Shown here: one piece after another, positions 63,245 through 64,000 of the stretch
How positions within the stretch are numbered: position 1 is the stretch's first letter
Layout of the letters: each line of letters starts with the position of its first letter
Assembly (NCBI RefSeq): GCF_000006565.2
Contig: NC_031471.1
Span: 558,001-622,000 of the forward strand
From: Toxoplasma gondii ME49
Taxonomy: Eukaryota; Apicomplexa; Conoidasida; Eucoccidiorida; Sarcocystidae
Reading direction: 5' to 3'
DNA: 64,000 nucleotides
The notes under the pieces: generated by a model
The model's database searches: none
Told to the model about the DNA's origin: nothing
The model's input: only the letters and a program-made list of their open reading frames with translations
Program-made: the position numbers and the translations under genes

Positions 63245-64000
63245 ATGGCCAGTCCGACGGTTCCTAGGCGGGAGAGCGTCTCCCGACAAGGGGAGACGGG
63301 AAGTCGTTTTCCTGAGGACATTTTCACTAAATACCCCGCAAGAAACAGACATCGACTCCACGGTTTCTCGTTGTGCGTAGTGTTCGCGTGCCTTGCCGTG
63401 TTTTCGTCTCTCTCCATTTGTCCTTGGGTGCAATCGGCGTTGTCAGTTTCGCCTGATTTAGACTTCTCTGAGTCCGTCAAAACCGTGCGCTCCTTTGCAC
63501 AGCCCGAGAGTGAACATGAGGAGAAAGCTGCTTCTTCCGAAGATAGTCACGTAGAGAACTCAGATTCCTCAAACAGTGGCAGCGCTACAAAACGCCGTCA
63601 TGCCGGAATTCTGGGTTTCTCGTTCCCCACAAGAACGCCCCCGGGAGACAGAGCAGGCGAGGCAACGTGGGAAGGGAAAGCAGACTGGACTGACGAAATG
63701 ACACCACCAGGGGACGCAGAGAGTTCAGTCCTGGCGAGTATGGTGAAAAAAACATCAGAAAAGGCGAGGGTAGAAATGCTCTCGAGCGCCGTGACGAAAA
63801 ACTGTCCGTATGAACAGCCTCTTCGCCTCCTCTTTGCTGACATGCACAAGAAAGTGGAAGTGAGGCTGGGGCAAAGAGAGCCACAACGTGTTTGTCCAGA
63901 TCCTCCAGCGAGAGTGTCTCGATGTGGAACGAATTTGTCAGTCTCTGGAGTCGACTCACATCCGCTATTTATTACTAGCCGGAATCTCAAGTCAACCACT
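63245..64000 (+). CDS. Partial secreted or signal-anchored protein, 3' end outside window
   Basis: From the ATG at 63245 (MASPTVPRRESVSRQ) the frame stays open for 252 codons to the last base of the window, so the gene is cut by the edge. A basic, hydrophilic 40-residue leader is followed by a hydrophobic stretch (GFSLCVVFACLAVFSSLSIC) ending near WVQSALS, which could be a cleaved N-extended signal peptide, common in coccidian secretory proteins, or a signal anchor. Beyond it lies an acidic Ser-rich segment (SEHEEKAASSEDSHVENSDS), a basic TKRRHAG site, then more complex sequence with several Cys (KNCPYEQPLRLLF, RVCPDPPARVSRCG). No family is recognised from this part; dense granule, rhoptry or surface protein are all possible. 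Minus-strand frames over 63585-63999 are shadows. Confidence 0.6.
   Translation, partial: MASPTVPRRESVSRQGETGSRFPEDIFTKYPARNRHRLHGFSLCVVFACLAVFSSLSICPWVQSALSVSPDLDFSESVKTVRSFAQPESEHEEKAASSEDSHVENSDSSNSGSATKRRHAGILGFSFPTRTPPGDRAGEATWEGKADWTDEMTPPGDAESSVLASMVKKTSEKARVEMLSSAVTKNCPYEQPLRLLFADMHKKVEVRLGQREPQRVCPDPPARVSRCGTNLSVSGVDSHPLFITSRNLKSTT

Noticed and set aside
63585..63999. Two overlapping minus-strand frames at the right edge
   Set aside because: Both are antisense to the 252-codon plus frame that runs off the window and has a signal-type leader. They have Ser/Leu/Arg shadow composition.

Overview
The window looks like nuclear DNA of a coccidian apicomplexan, most likely Toxoplasma gondii or a close relative (Neospora, Hammondia). 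The reasons are intron-rich genes with short exons, many (TA)n microsatellites inside introns, frequent TGCATGC words, CT-rich acceptor tracts, and families typical of this group: an ApiAT-type MFS transporter, TSP1 ectodomain modules and a long-leader mitochondrial ribosomal protein. There are no bacterial-style operons, no CRISPR array and no recognisable transposon. Multi-exon models below were assembled by hand from GT-AG (once GC-AG) junctions, requiring the reading frame to continue across every junction.

Layout: 2.5-6.4 kb (-), a two-CHORD (RAR1/CHP-1-like) co-chaperone, 8 exons. 10.6-12.9 kb (+), a 752-residue single-exon basic Pro/Ser-rich protein of unknown function. 16.4-18.2 kb (-), an intronless MFS transporter of the ApiAT family. 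22.4-24.5 kb (+), a 3-exon protein with a mitochondrial-type leader and one membrane segment, function unknown. 26.2-34.65 kb (-), a 12+-exon gene joining an rRNA-methyltransferase-like (BMT5/DUF2431) domain to a very long Gly/Ser/Tyr/Gln-rich tail. 37.0-39.7 kb (+), mitochondrial ribosomal protein bL35m, 5 exons. 41.2-48.8 kb (-), a SCY1-like (SCYL) pseudokinase with HEAT repeats, 10 exons, one intron of GC-AG type. About 50.5-60.8 kb (-), a type II membrane protein with TSP1 modules and a tandemly repeated companion module, 11 well-supported exons plus a less certain 3' part. 63.2 kb to the end (+), the start of a signal-anchor/secreted protein cut by the window edge.

The genes do not form a pathway. 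They are ordinary nuclear genes in mixed orientation: protein folding (CHORD), nutrient import (ApiAT), mitochondrial translation (bL35m), membrane traffic (SCYL), possibly RNA biology (BMT5-like) and surface/secretory biology (TSP1 protein). The item most worth attention is the TSP1 gene: at least two copies of a compound module, TSP1 plus an uncharacterised alpha/beta-looking domain, share intron positions and phases, which implies internal duplication.
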